A stretch of DNA of 34,786 bases. Origin: an uncultured Gammaproteobacteria bacterium (GTDB taxonomy: Bacteria; Pseudomonadota; Gammaproteobacteria; SZUA-229). The notes under the pieces are model-generated. The model was given only the letters and a program-made list of their open reading frames with translations, ran no database searches and was not told the DNA's origin. Shown piece by piece: positions 1 to 6,802 of this stretch. A program made the position numbers and the translations under genes. The stretch is from assembly GCA_913065105.1 (NCBI GenBank), contig CAJXZZ010000026.1:1-34786 (forward strand). The letters are read 5' to 3'. Position 1 is the first letter of the stretch, and every line of letters begins with the position of its first letter.

Positions 1-1336
1 TCCAGTGAACCTTGCCTTTACGAGTGATCGCCCAGGTAGCATCGCCATCATCAGCTGCTGAGTGCTGTACGTTTACATACAGAGTTTTGTCATCAGTTGG
101 GCTGAAGTAGATGCCAGTACCCTCGGCACCCGGATCAGTCAGTGAAGCAAACAAACGAACATCAATGGAAGCACCGAACTCATTTGTTTTTGTAGAAGCA
201 AACCAGATATCAGAAGGTTTGTTGTCTTCGATCATGATCAGGTCGCCGTTAGGTGCTTCGGCCAGATTGTCGACACTGTCGAAACCAGTCTGGTGGCCGT
301 CTTCGCCTGGTTTGCCGATTTCGACAGGCGCATTCAGGCCAGCTTTAGCGAAGTTAGCAACTTCCATCGTTTCGAGGTCAACAGATATAACACGGCCTTC
401 GTAGTATTCTTTACCGTGTTCATCACGTGGGCCTTCAGTGATAGCGACGTAAAGTTTGCCACCGATGATCTCAAGGTCTTCAGGACGCTGGTAGCTTGTG
501 CCGCCTGCCTCTGTACCAGCACGGCGAGCATTAAATGCATCGATAGGACCTAACCACTCGCCCTGGCCAGTATTATCGCGACGTGAACTGCTTTCGATAC
601 TCATTACGTAAAGGTCACCATGGGACAGATCTCCGTAAGTGTGAGGAACGAATTTGTAAATGCCACCACCACAAGGGGTAACATCATCACAACCAACGGA
701 GCGACCGCGGTGTTCATCGACGATGTAGACGTTACCTTCGGTATCCAAATCGATACCCTCGTGAGCCAGGCGGCCAACGTATGGACGATCAATGATTTCT
801 GCAGCAGACATCATGTCATCGTTAAGCACGATTTCGAACAGGCGTCCGCCTTCAGTTTCCTCATCGAACAGTAACGTTCCCCATGGAGTCCATCTGATGC
901 CGTCCAGAGCTGTGTAACCACTTTCCAGGCCACCCTGTTGTGCGAGGATACGAGTCTCTCCAGTTTCCAGATCAACCACTGACACTGTGCCACCGATTAC
1001 ATCTACAACATCATCACCACGGTCCAGGCGTACTTCATGAGTGCGGTAAAGGTAGCGGCCTGCATCTGGACCAGTTTCATTGACGACGTTCATGTCGTGC
1101 CAGTCGTCACGTCCTTCTGGGTAGATGTTAAGAGCTGTCTCATCAGAAACGATAGTTTGTGTGTAGCCTTTAGGCAGCTTCCAGGGGGCAGTTGCATCCC
1201 AGTCAGCAGCATTTGCAGATTCTGTGAGTGGTTTAAAGTTAAAATTATTATTTCTGTGATCGCTATCAGCTTGTGCTATCACCGAGATGGTGAGGGCGGC
1301 TGTGATAGTAGAGGCCAGTAAGTAATTTTTTTTCAT
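1..1336 (-). CDS. PhoX-like (DUF839) secreted protein, 3' part missing
   Basis: The reading frame is open from an ATG at 1336 to the left edge without a stop, so at least 445 residues are visible and the C-terminus lies outside. The protein begins with a Sec-type signal peptide (MKKNYLLAS, hydrophobic core, probable cleavage after AQA near residue 22). The body has repeated strand-rich blocks such as HEGIDLDTEGNVYIVDE, QRPEDLEI and FSPTDDKTLYVNVQH. The last block matches the FSPDG-TLFVN-QH signature of the DUF839/PhoX beta-propeller family, whose best-known member is a Ca/Fe phosphatase. PhoX proteins are normally Tat-exported; here there is no twin-arginine motif, so phosphatase activity is not assured. 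No Pho box was recognised upstream. Family is fairly secure, substrate unknown. Confidence 0.8.
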   Translation of the reverse strand, partial: MKKNYLLASTITAALTISVIAQADSDHRNNNFNFKPLTESANAADWDATAPWKLPKGYTQTIVSDETALNIYPEGRDDWHDMNVVNETGPDAGRYLYRTHEVRLDRGDDVVDVIGGTVSVVDLETGETRILAQQGGLESGYTALDGIRWTPWGTLLFDEETEGGRLFEIVLNDDMMSAAEIIDRPYVGRLAHEGIDLDTEGNVYIVDEHRGRSVGCDDVTPCGGGIYKFVPHTYGDLSHGDLYVMSIESSSRRDNTGQGEWLGPIDAFNARRAGTEAGGTSYQRPEDLEIIGGKLYVAITEGPRDEHGKEYYEGRVISVDLETMEVANFAKAGLNAPVEIGKPGEDGHQTGFDSVDNLAEAPNGDLIMIEDNKPSDIWFASTKTNEFGASIDVRLFASLTDPGAEGTGIYFSPTDDKTLYVNVQHSAADDGDATWAITRKGKVHW

Positions 1337-1650
1337 TAAATTATTCCTAATAAGAATTCAAAAAACATATAACCAGAAAATATATTCAAAGTTATATCAG
1401 AACCCAGTTAGTTTCTGAGTGACTGTATTATTAATCGTAGTTATGAATTATTTATTAAGATGAAGTGACGATTTTGTAAAAATCGATGTTTAGAATAGTC
1501 GTCCTTCTATAAGGATGATTTTTTAAGCTGCTATAACGGTAACAAGTTATTGGTTAATACCCACTGACACGGGTGCAGATAAAAAATTATAAATAGTTAT
1601 GGTGACGGCCTACTGTCGTCACTTTAAATTTAAACTGTGCTGTCTGTTAA
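1337..1650. other. AT-rich intergenic region upstream of the PhoX-like gene
   Basis: No credible gene. It holds one copy of a repeated motif (1463-1496) and a hairpin at 1602-1622 with stem GTGACG/CGTCAC and a 9-base loop. The hairpin lies just past the end of the PilZ-like gene and could weakly terminate it, although no clear T-run follows in that direction. Confidence 0.5.
1463..1496 (+). repeat. Repeated upstream motif, copy A
   Basis: Begins AAGTGACGATTTTGTAAA and ends ATGTTTAGAAT. About 28 of 34 positions match copy B at 2116-2149. It lies about 130 bases upstream of the PhoX-like start, on the opposite strand. The core ACGATTTTGT is a near-palindrome of form ACRA-TT-TTGT. Possibly a regulator site; no known regulator was recognised. 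Confidence 0.5.
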
Positions 1651-2055
1651 TTAGTGGTTTAAAAAGCCGCATTTAATAATAATTTGTTTATCATGCGCAA
1701 AATTCTCGATTATTGTATCTATAGAGCGTTTATCTAAACACTCAGTATTTTGAAATTTAAAACCAATCTTTTTATGCGTCGAAGAAAAGTTTTCATCAAG
1801 CCAACGCATTTCTGCCTGTATAGTGGCTAGTGCTTCGTCATCTTTCTCGGGGGCCATGATAACCAGATCAAATAATCCTGATGGTGAAGGCTGACTTTTT
1901 GGGATAAGAGAAGAACCGCCACAGGTCGAAATGTCAGTTAATATACAGCCTGTATTGACTCTGCCAAACAGCCAGCTAGCCAATAGGCCAATGTTGCGTG
2001 ATTTATAATTTGTATTATCTGTGAAATCAGTAAAAACAGAAGCTGTACCCGCCAT
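1651..2055 (-). CDS. PilZ-like domain protein
   Basis: A 134-residue protein. The start at 2055 is preferred over the ATG at 2067 because GGAGAG lies four bases before it, while the upstream ATG overlaps that site and has no site of its own. The pattern fits a PilZ fold: an N-terminal Arg-containing stretch, then LTDISTCGGSSL (family core D-x-S-x-x-G), a hydrophobic FDLVIM strand, AEMRWLDE and a closing IGFKFQN strand. PilZ domains bind cyclic di-GMP through RxxxR and DxSxxG. Here an extra residue appears in the second motif (DISTCGG) and the first is unclear, so ligand binding is uncertain. It is divergent from the small gene at 2296. A GGDEF-EAL protein in the same window could supply the messenger. 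Confidence 0.6.
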   Translation of the reverse strand: MAGTASVFTDFTDNTNYKSRNIGLLASWLFGRVNTGCILTDISTCGGSSLIPKSQPSPSGLFDLVIMAPEKDDEALATIQAEMRWLDENFSSTHKKIGFKFQNTECLDKRSIDTIIENFAHDKQIIIKCGFLNH

Positions 2056-2115
2056 GATTCTCTCCAATAATTTGTCGATGATTCTGATGGATAATCACAC
2101 GGTTATATTTCAATC

Positions 2116-2149
2116 AAGTGACAATTTTGTTAAATGTTCATGTTTATAA
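2116..2149 (+). repeat. Repeated upstream motif, copy B
   Basis: Begins AAGTGACAATTTTGTTAAA and ends ATGTTTATAAT. The ACAA-TT-TTGT core is a perfect 10-base palindrome with a 2-base centre. It sits in the divergent region between the PilZ-like gene and the gene at 2296. Its end, TATAAT, would also serve as a -10 hexamer for plus-strand transcription. Confidence 0.55.
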
Positions 2150-2205
2150 TGAAATTATTTTCCATTAATAGATGTCGCTGGATGGTTATGATTTATTGGT
2201 AAATC

Positions 2206-2237
2206 TTAACAATTTTGTAACACTGCACTGTTAGCAT
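2206..2237 (+). repeat. Repeated upstream motif, copy C
   Basis: TTAACAATTTTGTAACA followed by CTGTTAGCAT; shares the ACAATTTTGT core and the following TGTTWR block with copies A and B at similar spacing. It lies about 60-90 bases upstream of the start at 2296. Confidence 0.45.
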
Positions 2238-2295
2238 GATGCTGTCTGTTGACTTGAATGTGACTATTTTTATATACACAGGTGGAGAGAATCTT

Positions 2296-2496
2296 ATGCA
2301 ATACTTTATTAAAGAATGGCCAGATAATACTGCATCGTTGATTGCCGAAGATGGATATACGTTAGATATTTTTCAAAATATTATTGATGCAATCGATGCG
2401 TGTAACTTTGAATGTATGGTGGAACCAGAATTTATTGAACGCCACTCTAATTATCTTGCTGCTTCACCGGTGGATTTTGAATCAAGTTTTGTTTAA
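2296..2496 (+). CDS. Small protein of unknown function
   Basis: A 66-residue acidic protein beginning MQYFIKEWPDN. The start at 2296 is preceded by GGAGAGAATCTT, a good ribosome site and nearly identical to that of the divergent PilZ-like gene (GGAGAGAATC), so the longer frame from 2236 is unlikely. No signal peptide or membrane segment. Contains Cys in NFECMVEPEF. I do not recognise the family. Two copies of the repeated motif lie upstream, suggesting co-regulation with its divergent neighbour. Confidence 0.6.
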   Translation: MQYFIKEWPDNTASLIAEDGYTLDIFQNIIDAIDACNFECMVEPEFIERHSNYLAASPVDFESSFV

Positions 2497-2617
2497 TTTG
2501 AAGAGGTATGGAGCAGGTGGCAGGTCATTTATTGGTTAAGGAAGAAAGAGCATGGATGCTTCATTCTTAATGGATTATTTATTGATAAACGCTAGCCATA
2601 CATTAACTAAGGATAAA

Positions 2618-2645
2618 TTGACAATAGTGTTAGATTGTGTATAAT
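2618..2645 (+). promoter_or_regulatory. Strong sigma-70 promoter for the cold-shock gene
   Basis: TTGACA at 2618-2623 and TATAAT at 2640-2645, both perfect consensus, with a 16-base spacer. Transcription should start near 2652. Confidence 0.8.
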
Positions 2646-2651
2646 TCGCGT

Positions 2652-2815
2652 AGCTTGAAAGTACTACTTATATTTATGCAACACCATTTCGATGTCACGT
2701 CTTTAGTCTCTCGTCCTGTTCTTCATATTTAATAGCATCACATTTCAGCCAACTAGCTTGAAGGTTTTTTATAACCGGGCTAATAATATTTAAATTTAAT
2801 TAATAGGAAATAACT
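2652..2815 (+). promoter_or_regulatory. Long 5' leader of the cold-shock gene
   Basis: About 164 bases of untranslated leader separate the predicted start site from the ATG. Its length is close to the well-known cspA leader of E. coli, an RNA thermosensor controlling stability and translation. The E. coli cold-box sequence was not found, so a similar role is inferred from length and context only. The stretch 2497-2617 before the promoter has no credible gene. Confidence 0.5.
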
Positions 2816-3022
2816 ATGTCTACTACAACCGGCACCGTAAAATGGTTCAACGAATCTAAAGGTTTTGGCTTTATCGAGCAAGAATCTGGTCCAGACGTTT
2901 TCGCTCATTTCAGCGCTATCGCTAGCTCAGGGTTCAAAACTCTAGCTGAAGGTCAGAAAGTTGAATTCACAGTTGCTCAAGGCCCTAAAGGTCCTCAAGC
3001 AGAAAACATCGTAGCTATCTAA
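2816..3022 (+). CDS. CspA-family cold-shock protein
   Basis: A 68-residue single cold-shock domain, the usual family length. The N-terminal [16 protein letters not shown] carries RNP1 (KGFGFI) and VFAHF is RNP2; their aromatic residues stack on single-stranded RNA or DNA. The family melts RNA secondary structure and acts as an RNA chaperone or antiterminator. The start follows AGGAAATAACT. It is a single-gene unit with its own promoter, long leader and terminator. Whether it is cold-induced or constitutive cannot be decided from the sequence. Confidence 0.95.
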   Translation: MSTTTGTVKWFNESKGFGFIEQESGPDVFAHFSAIASSGFKTLAEGQKVEFTVAQGPKGPQAENIVAI

Positions 3023-3069
3023 TTTATAGATTGCTATACCCATGTCCTTTCGGGGCCGTGGGTTAAGAG

Positions 3070-3098
3070 GGCAAGACCACCAGGTCTTGCCTTTTTTT
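3070..3098 (+). terminator. Intrinsic terminator of the cold-shock gene
   Basis: Perfect 9-base stem GGCAAGACC/GGTCTTGCC with an ACCA loop, followed by seven T. Confidence 0.95.
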
Positions 3099-3173
3099 AT
3101 GAGCGATAGATAACGATTAAAGGCAACAAGCCCCTTATTCTGTCGCGTTCCTCAGTAAAGTGTAAAATACATC

Positions 3174-4028
3174 ATGAAATTTCCAAAACGCATCCAGCCG
3201 CTGATCGAAGACGGTCTGGTGGATGAAGTCATAAGCCAGCTGATGAGCGGCAAAGAGGCTACTGTTTATATAGTGCGATGTGGATCCGAGATACGTTGTG
3301 CCAAGGTATACAAGGAAGCGAACAAACGTAGTTTCAAAAAAGCAGTGCAGTACCAGGAAGGCCGCAAGGTGCGTAATAGCCGCCGTGCCCGTGCTATGGA
3401 AAAAGGCTCGAAATTTGGCCGTGATCAGCAGGAGGAGGCCTGGCAGAATGCCGAAGTGGATGCGCTCTATCGTCTGGACAATGCCGGTGTGCGAGTGCCC
3501 AAGCCCTATGGCTGCTTTGACGGTGTCCTGTTGATGGAACTGATCACTGATGACGAAGGTAATGTCGCGCCGCGTCTGAATGATGTCTCCATGACCAGAG
3601 AGCTGGCGCTGGCAGATCATGCCATCGTCATGAAGTATGTTATGCGCATGCTCTGTGCTGGGGTAGTGCACGGAGACCTGTCAGAATTTAACGTGCTGGT
3701 GGATGATTATGGTCCGGTAATAATCGACCTGCCTCAGGCGGTAGATGCGGCGGGCAATAATAATGCGCAGGCGATGCTGGCGCGTGATGTTAACAATATG
3801 ACTACTTACTACGGACAGTACGCGCCAGAATTACTCAACAGCCAATACGCCAAAGAAATCTGGGCATTGTATGAAGATGGCGCGTTACACCCAGAATTTG
3901 AACTAACGGGTCATTTTGAAGAAAGCGCAGAAGCTGCTGATGTGGATGTGGTGATGCAGGAAATTAAGGCGGCATTTGCTGAAGAACAAGAACGGCAAGA
4001 ACGGTTACGCGAAGCGCAAGGTTTGTAG
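3174..4028 (+). CDS. RIO-family serine/threonine protein kinase
   Basis: A 284-residue kinase of the bacterial RIO1-like type. The nucleotide-binding loop is SGKEATVY (about residues 25-32), and the lysine of CAKVYK binds ATP. A typical RIO insert rich in Arg/Lys follows. MELI marks the hinge. VHGDLSEFNVLV contains the catalytic Asp (about residue 168) and metal-binding Asn, and IIDLPQ provides the metal-binding Asp. RIO kinases function in ribosome maturation in archaea and eukaryotes; bacterial substrates are mostly unknown. The start ATG has no convincing ribosome site, but the conserved N-terminus begins there. It is followed by a convergent minus-strand cluster. Confidence 0.9.
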   Translation: MKFPKRIQPLIEDGLVDEVISQLMSGKEATVYIVRCGSEIRCAKVYKEANKRSFKKAVQYQEGRKVRNSRRARAMEKGSKFGRDQQEEAWQNAEVDALYRLDNAGVRVPKPYGCFDGVLLMELITDDEGNVAPRLNDVSMTRELALADHAIVMKYVMRMLCAGVVHGDLSEFNVLVDDYGPVIIDLPQAVDAAGNNNAQAMLARDVNNMTTYYGQYAPELLNSQYAKEIWALYEDGALHPEFELTGHFEESAEAADVDVVMQEIKAAFAEEQERQERLREAQGL

Positions 4029-4067
4029 CGTTAGCCATAACGTAATGCGGGACTATTTCTGTTTGAT

Positions 4068-4409
4068 TTAATAATGAACCGCTAACCAGATCGTTTCAGT
4101 ATCTGGATCAGTCCATTTTACCTTGTGTTTTTTATGCGCCGGTATATTTATAAAATCGCCCGCTTTTAAATTAAGCGATGACTCGTCTGCAAATAACAAA
4201 ATCGCTTCACCCTTTAAGACTATAAGCCATTCATTTTTATTCTGGTCATACCAGCCAGACTCTGGAGATTTATGACCTTTTGAGATTATGCGTTCTATCT
4301 GTACGTCATCGCTATCAATAAGCGTTTCAAATATTTCAGACTTAATGTTTTTCGGGATAACTTCGAATATATTATTCATATTATTAAGTTTGTGTGAAGC
4401 ATCCTTCAT
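4068..4409 (-). CDS. Cupin-domain protein
   Basis: A 113-residue single-domain beta-barrel protein. Cupin features are the ESGWYDQNKNEWLIVLKGEA stretch (motif 1 region), the glycine turn LKAGDFINIPAHKKHKV (motif 2) and a final IWLAVHY strand. Cupins bind a metal or small molecule; here the first motif lacks the usual paired histidines, so metal ligation is doubtful. An alternative ATG lies ten codons downstream. It starts eight bases after the stop of the TRIC-like gene, so they are probably co-transcribed. Substrate unknown. Confidence 0.75.
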   Translation of the reverse strand: MKDASHKLNNMNNIFEVIPKNIKSEIFETLIDSDDVQIERIISKGHKSPESGWYDQNKNEWLIVLKGEAILLFADESSLNLKAGDFINIPAHKKHKVKWTDPDTETIWLAVHY

Positions 4410-4417
4410 AGTACTGC

Positions 4418-5053
4418 TCAGGACTTGAAACGAAATCTTGGTAAGCTGATATTGAATTTAATCGCCAGCAGACGAGTAACAAAAATACACGTTCCCGCAA
4501 TGCCGGCAGCAATTGTGATCTCAATATTCAGGTATAACAGGGTGATAAATAGTAATGAACCGCCCCATGACACGGTCGCGTAAAGCGGGCTCTGGAACAC
4601 GACAGGCGGTTCGTTGCTTAGTACATCACGGAAAATACCGCCCATGGTACCGGTCATTACACCCATAAAGCTGGCCACTAGCCAGGGCGCCCCCACCATC
4701 AATGATACTAGTGTTCCGGCTATGCCAAAAGTTGCCAGACCAGCGGCATCGGCCACCAGAAAAAACCTGGGTGAGATCGCGGTGAAGCGCGCAGTAATAA
4801 AAATAACAATGGCACTGACAAGCGAAGCGATGAAGAATCCTTGATCACGTATCCAGAACACATCACGATCCAGCAACATATCTCGTAGCGAACCGCCGCC
4901 CAGTCCGGTCGCAATGGCAATGATAATCACACCGAACAGATCGAACTGTTTAAAGCCCGCCTTAAGTACCCCGGAAGCAGACGATACAATTACCGCGATC
5001 AATGTGATCCAGTACAGGTTAGTTAGCAGGGCGGGCGTCGGGTATACAATCAT
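4418..5053 (-). CDS. TRIC/UPF0126-family membrane channel
   Basis: A 211-residue membrane protein with about seven hydrophobic helices. The two glycine-rich repeats GLGGGSLRDMLL and GTMGGIFRDVL mark the internally duplicated UPF0126 family (YadS/YicG in E. coli), whose bacterial relatives are trimeric potassium-permeable channels. The frame extends to a TTG at 5086, but the ATG at 5053 (MIVYPTPALL) gives the usual family length of about 205-210 residues. It lies between a PQ-loop-like protein and a cupin on the same strand. Confidence 0.85.
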   Translation of the reverse strand: MIVYPTPALLTNLYWITLIAVIVSSASGVLKAGFKQFDLFGVIIIAIATGLGGGSLRDMLLDRDVFWIRDQGFFIASLVSAIVIFITARFTAISPRFFLVADAAGLATFGIAGTLVSLMVGAPWLVASFMGVMTGTMGGIFRDVLSNEPPVVFQSPLYATVSWGGSLLFITLLYLNIEITIAAGIAGTCIFVTRLLAIKFNISLPRFRFKS

Positions 5054-5104
5054 GATCGTGGCTCTTAAAAAATGAATCGGTGGCAAAATAATAACGCTAA
5101 TGTT

Positions 5105-5686
5105 TTAAATTGTCAGTTCCCGTCTCCTGTACGTTACCATCAGGATAAATAGCAGGCATGCGACTGCTGTAGTTGCAGGGAACAAAATGGTTGTTAGCGA
5201 ATAATGTTCCAACGCCATAATGGAGATGAAGTTACGTGTTGCCATAAGTGCAAAAAAGGTCAGCTGTTCTTCAAAGGGGTAAGAATATGCCTTTCTGAAT
5301 GTTGGACCAAACCCGATCACATCGACTATTGTTAATATTACCACCGCCCATAACGGATCGGATGTCAGATACCATAAAGGCAATGAAGTCATCGCTACTA
5401 TAAAAAACAACCAATCTGTTCTAGTGATAGTGCGATCTGATTTTTGTATATAGGCCAAAAACGCAACATACATAGTAATCACACCCGAAACACCTATCGG
5501 CCAGGCACCAGCACCAGCTTTATCAGAAAGTTGCGCTAGAAAAACGACAAATGTGGTAGAGCCCCAAATAACCCAGGAAAAAACATGTGGTTTTGTTTTG
5601 GCCTGCATGATTGAACGTATATACGGTAAAAACGCTATAAATGTCAGAGCAATAGCTGTAACACTGAGAAGCTCTTTATAGATCAT
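5105..5686 (-). CDS. PQ-loop-like multi-helix membrane protein
   Basis: About 193 residues with six to seven hydrophobic segments. The N-terminal LPYIRSIMQAKTKPHVFSW resembles the helix-loop of PQ-loop/SemiSWEET proteins (Pro in helix 1, a short basic loop, then a SW/W-rich helix). Many relatives are uncharacterised. The track frame begins at a GTG (5695); the ATG at 5686 (MIYKELL) is preferred, although neither has a clear ribosome site. It is in the same direction as the TRIC-like gene about 50 bases downstream. Transported substrate, if any, is unknown. Confidence 0.6.
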   Translation of the reverse strand: MIYKELLSVTAIALTFIAFLPYIRSIMQAKTKPHVFSWVIWGSTTFVVFLAQLSDKAGAGAWPIGVSGVITMYVAFLAYIQKSDRTITRTDWLFFIVAMTSLPLWYLTSDPLWAVVILTIVDVIGFGPTFRKAYSYPFEEQLTFFALMATRNFISIMALEHYSLTTILFPATTAVACLLFILMVTYRRRELTI

Positions 5687-5786
5687 GGCTGGCACGTATT
5701 GGTCGTTTGTATTCGATACATCTATAATTCAAAAAAATGGACGACAGGATTATTTTCAATCCAGTCGCCCACTTTTACTTTACCTG

Positions 5787-6419
5787 TTACATGCCTGGAA
5801 ACGGTAAAGGTTTATGCATGGTAATAGTGCAATTTGATCCACCGGTTAGTGAAGGATTTGTCGAACCGTTAAAAAAGTCCTGAACATTAAACACGCCATT
5901 AAAGCAGATTGAGCCCACCATACCTTTCATTGGGCCCTTTATGCCATTTAAGCCGCCACAGCCTAAGATACGAACAGGCAAATTGCCTTCATCATTTTCC
6001 ATGGTGCCGTACATCATTGGCATTCTTCCTGACAAGGGTAAATTAACGTCTGACACAAGCACAGAGCCATCATTTAATGTGATATTGCAGGTGCCTGGAT
6101 TACAGGTGAAATCAACGATGCCATCGGGGTCATTCAAGGGATCGGTCATTTGTATTTGAGCATTCGTTAATGTGGCTACCTGTAATCCCGGCACTTTATT
6201 ATCAAGAATCTCACCAGAACTCGTCGTGATAGTGGCATAACCTGGGCCTCCAACAGTAAAAGAACCCGGTCCAGTTGGCTGGCCGACGATATCAAATTTA
6301 ATCAGTAACTCAAAAGGCTCATTCTGCTGACCACCAACGCCCTTTGCGCTAGCTAGGGTAGAAGCGCAGATAAGCGCGAGAGCAACAAACGATTTATTAA
6401 TAATAGTATTTTGTAACAT
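5787..6419 (-). CDS. Secreted protein of unknown function
   Basis: About 210 residues. The ATG at 6419 is chosen because AGGAGA sits eight bases upstream and it begins a clean signal peptide (MLQNTIINKSFVALALICAS, cleavage after ASA). The mature protein is Gly/Asn/Pro-rich with several cysteines (CNPGTCNITL, ILGCGGLNG, GSICFNG, GSNCTITM) that could form disulfides in the periplasm. No domain recognised. Predicted beta-rich. It is transcribed alone, divergent from the GGDEF-EAL gene. Confidence 0.65.
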   Translation of the reverse strand: MLQNTIINKSFVALALICASTLASAKGVGGQQNEPFELLIKFDIVGQPTGPGSFTVGGPGYATITTSSGEILDNKVPGLQVATLTNAQIQMTDPLNDPDGIVDFTCNPGTCNITLNDGSVLVSDVNLPLSGRMPMMYGTMENDEGNLPVRILGCGGLNGIKGPMKGMVGSICFNGVFNVQDFFNGSTNPSLTGGSNCTITMHKPLPFPGM

Positions 6420-6802
6420 TTTAAATCTCCTGTAATTAAACAATAAATGGTTAAATTTCACGTACCTCATTTACGCGAGGTCATAACATAATACCGTTCA
6501 GCCTGGTTATGCAAGGTTTAAATTTAAGCTCAGTCCAAGAATTCTTTTCGTCTTGCCAGGGGTACCTTTATTGGTACTCGTTGAAGCGCAGAAATAATTA
6601 TTAATAGCTATGGAAATTGACTTGATGAGAAAGCCGTCTATTCTTTATATATATATTAAAAAAACAGTGATTGACCAGTAAATTACAGTTAAGCGTAATG
6701 CTGTTGATGACGACCTGTTGTTAGCAACCTGGAAGCTAGACTCAGCCTGCCAAATGTCACGCCAAATATGTTATTAATGATCTAGTGGCAGAAAAAAACT
6801 TT
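6420..6802. promoter_or_regulatory. Divergent intergenic region with candidate promoters
   Basis: No gene seen. Two plus-strand promoter candidates face the GGDEF-EAL gene: TTGACT (6617-6622) with TATTCT at 16-base spacing, and TTGACC (6671-6676) with CGTAAT at 17-base spacing. A hairpin GGGTACC/GGTACTC with a 6-base loop lies at 6560-6579. No cyclic di-GMP riboswitch was recognised. Confidence 0.35.

Noticed and set aside
2508-2573. Twenty-codon frame MEQVAGHLLVKEERAW after AGAGG
   Set aside because: Too short to support without conservation; lies just before the cold-shock promoter.
3163-3174. TAAAAT just before the RIO kinase ATG as evidence of a leaderless message
   Set aside because: No acceptable -35 hexamer at the right distance, so the call is too weak.
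3135-3671. 178-residue minus-strand frame opposite the RIO kinase
   Set aside because: Antisense to a clear kinase domain; the kinase has all catalytic motifs, so this is a shadow.
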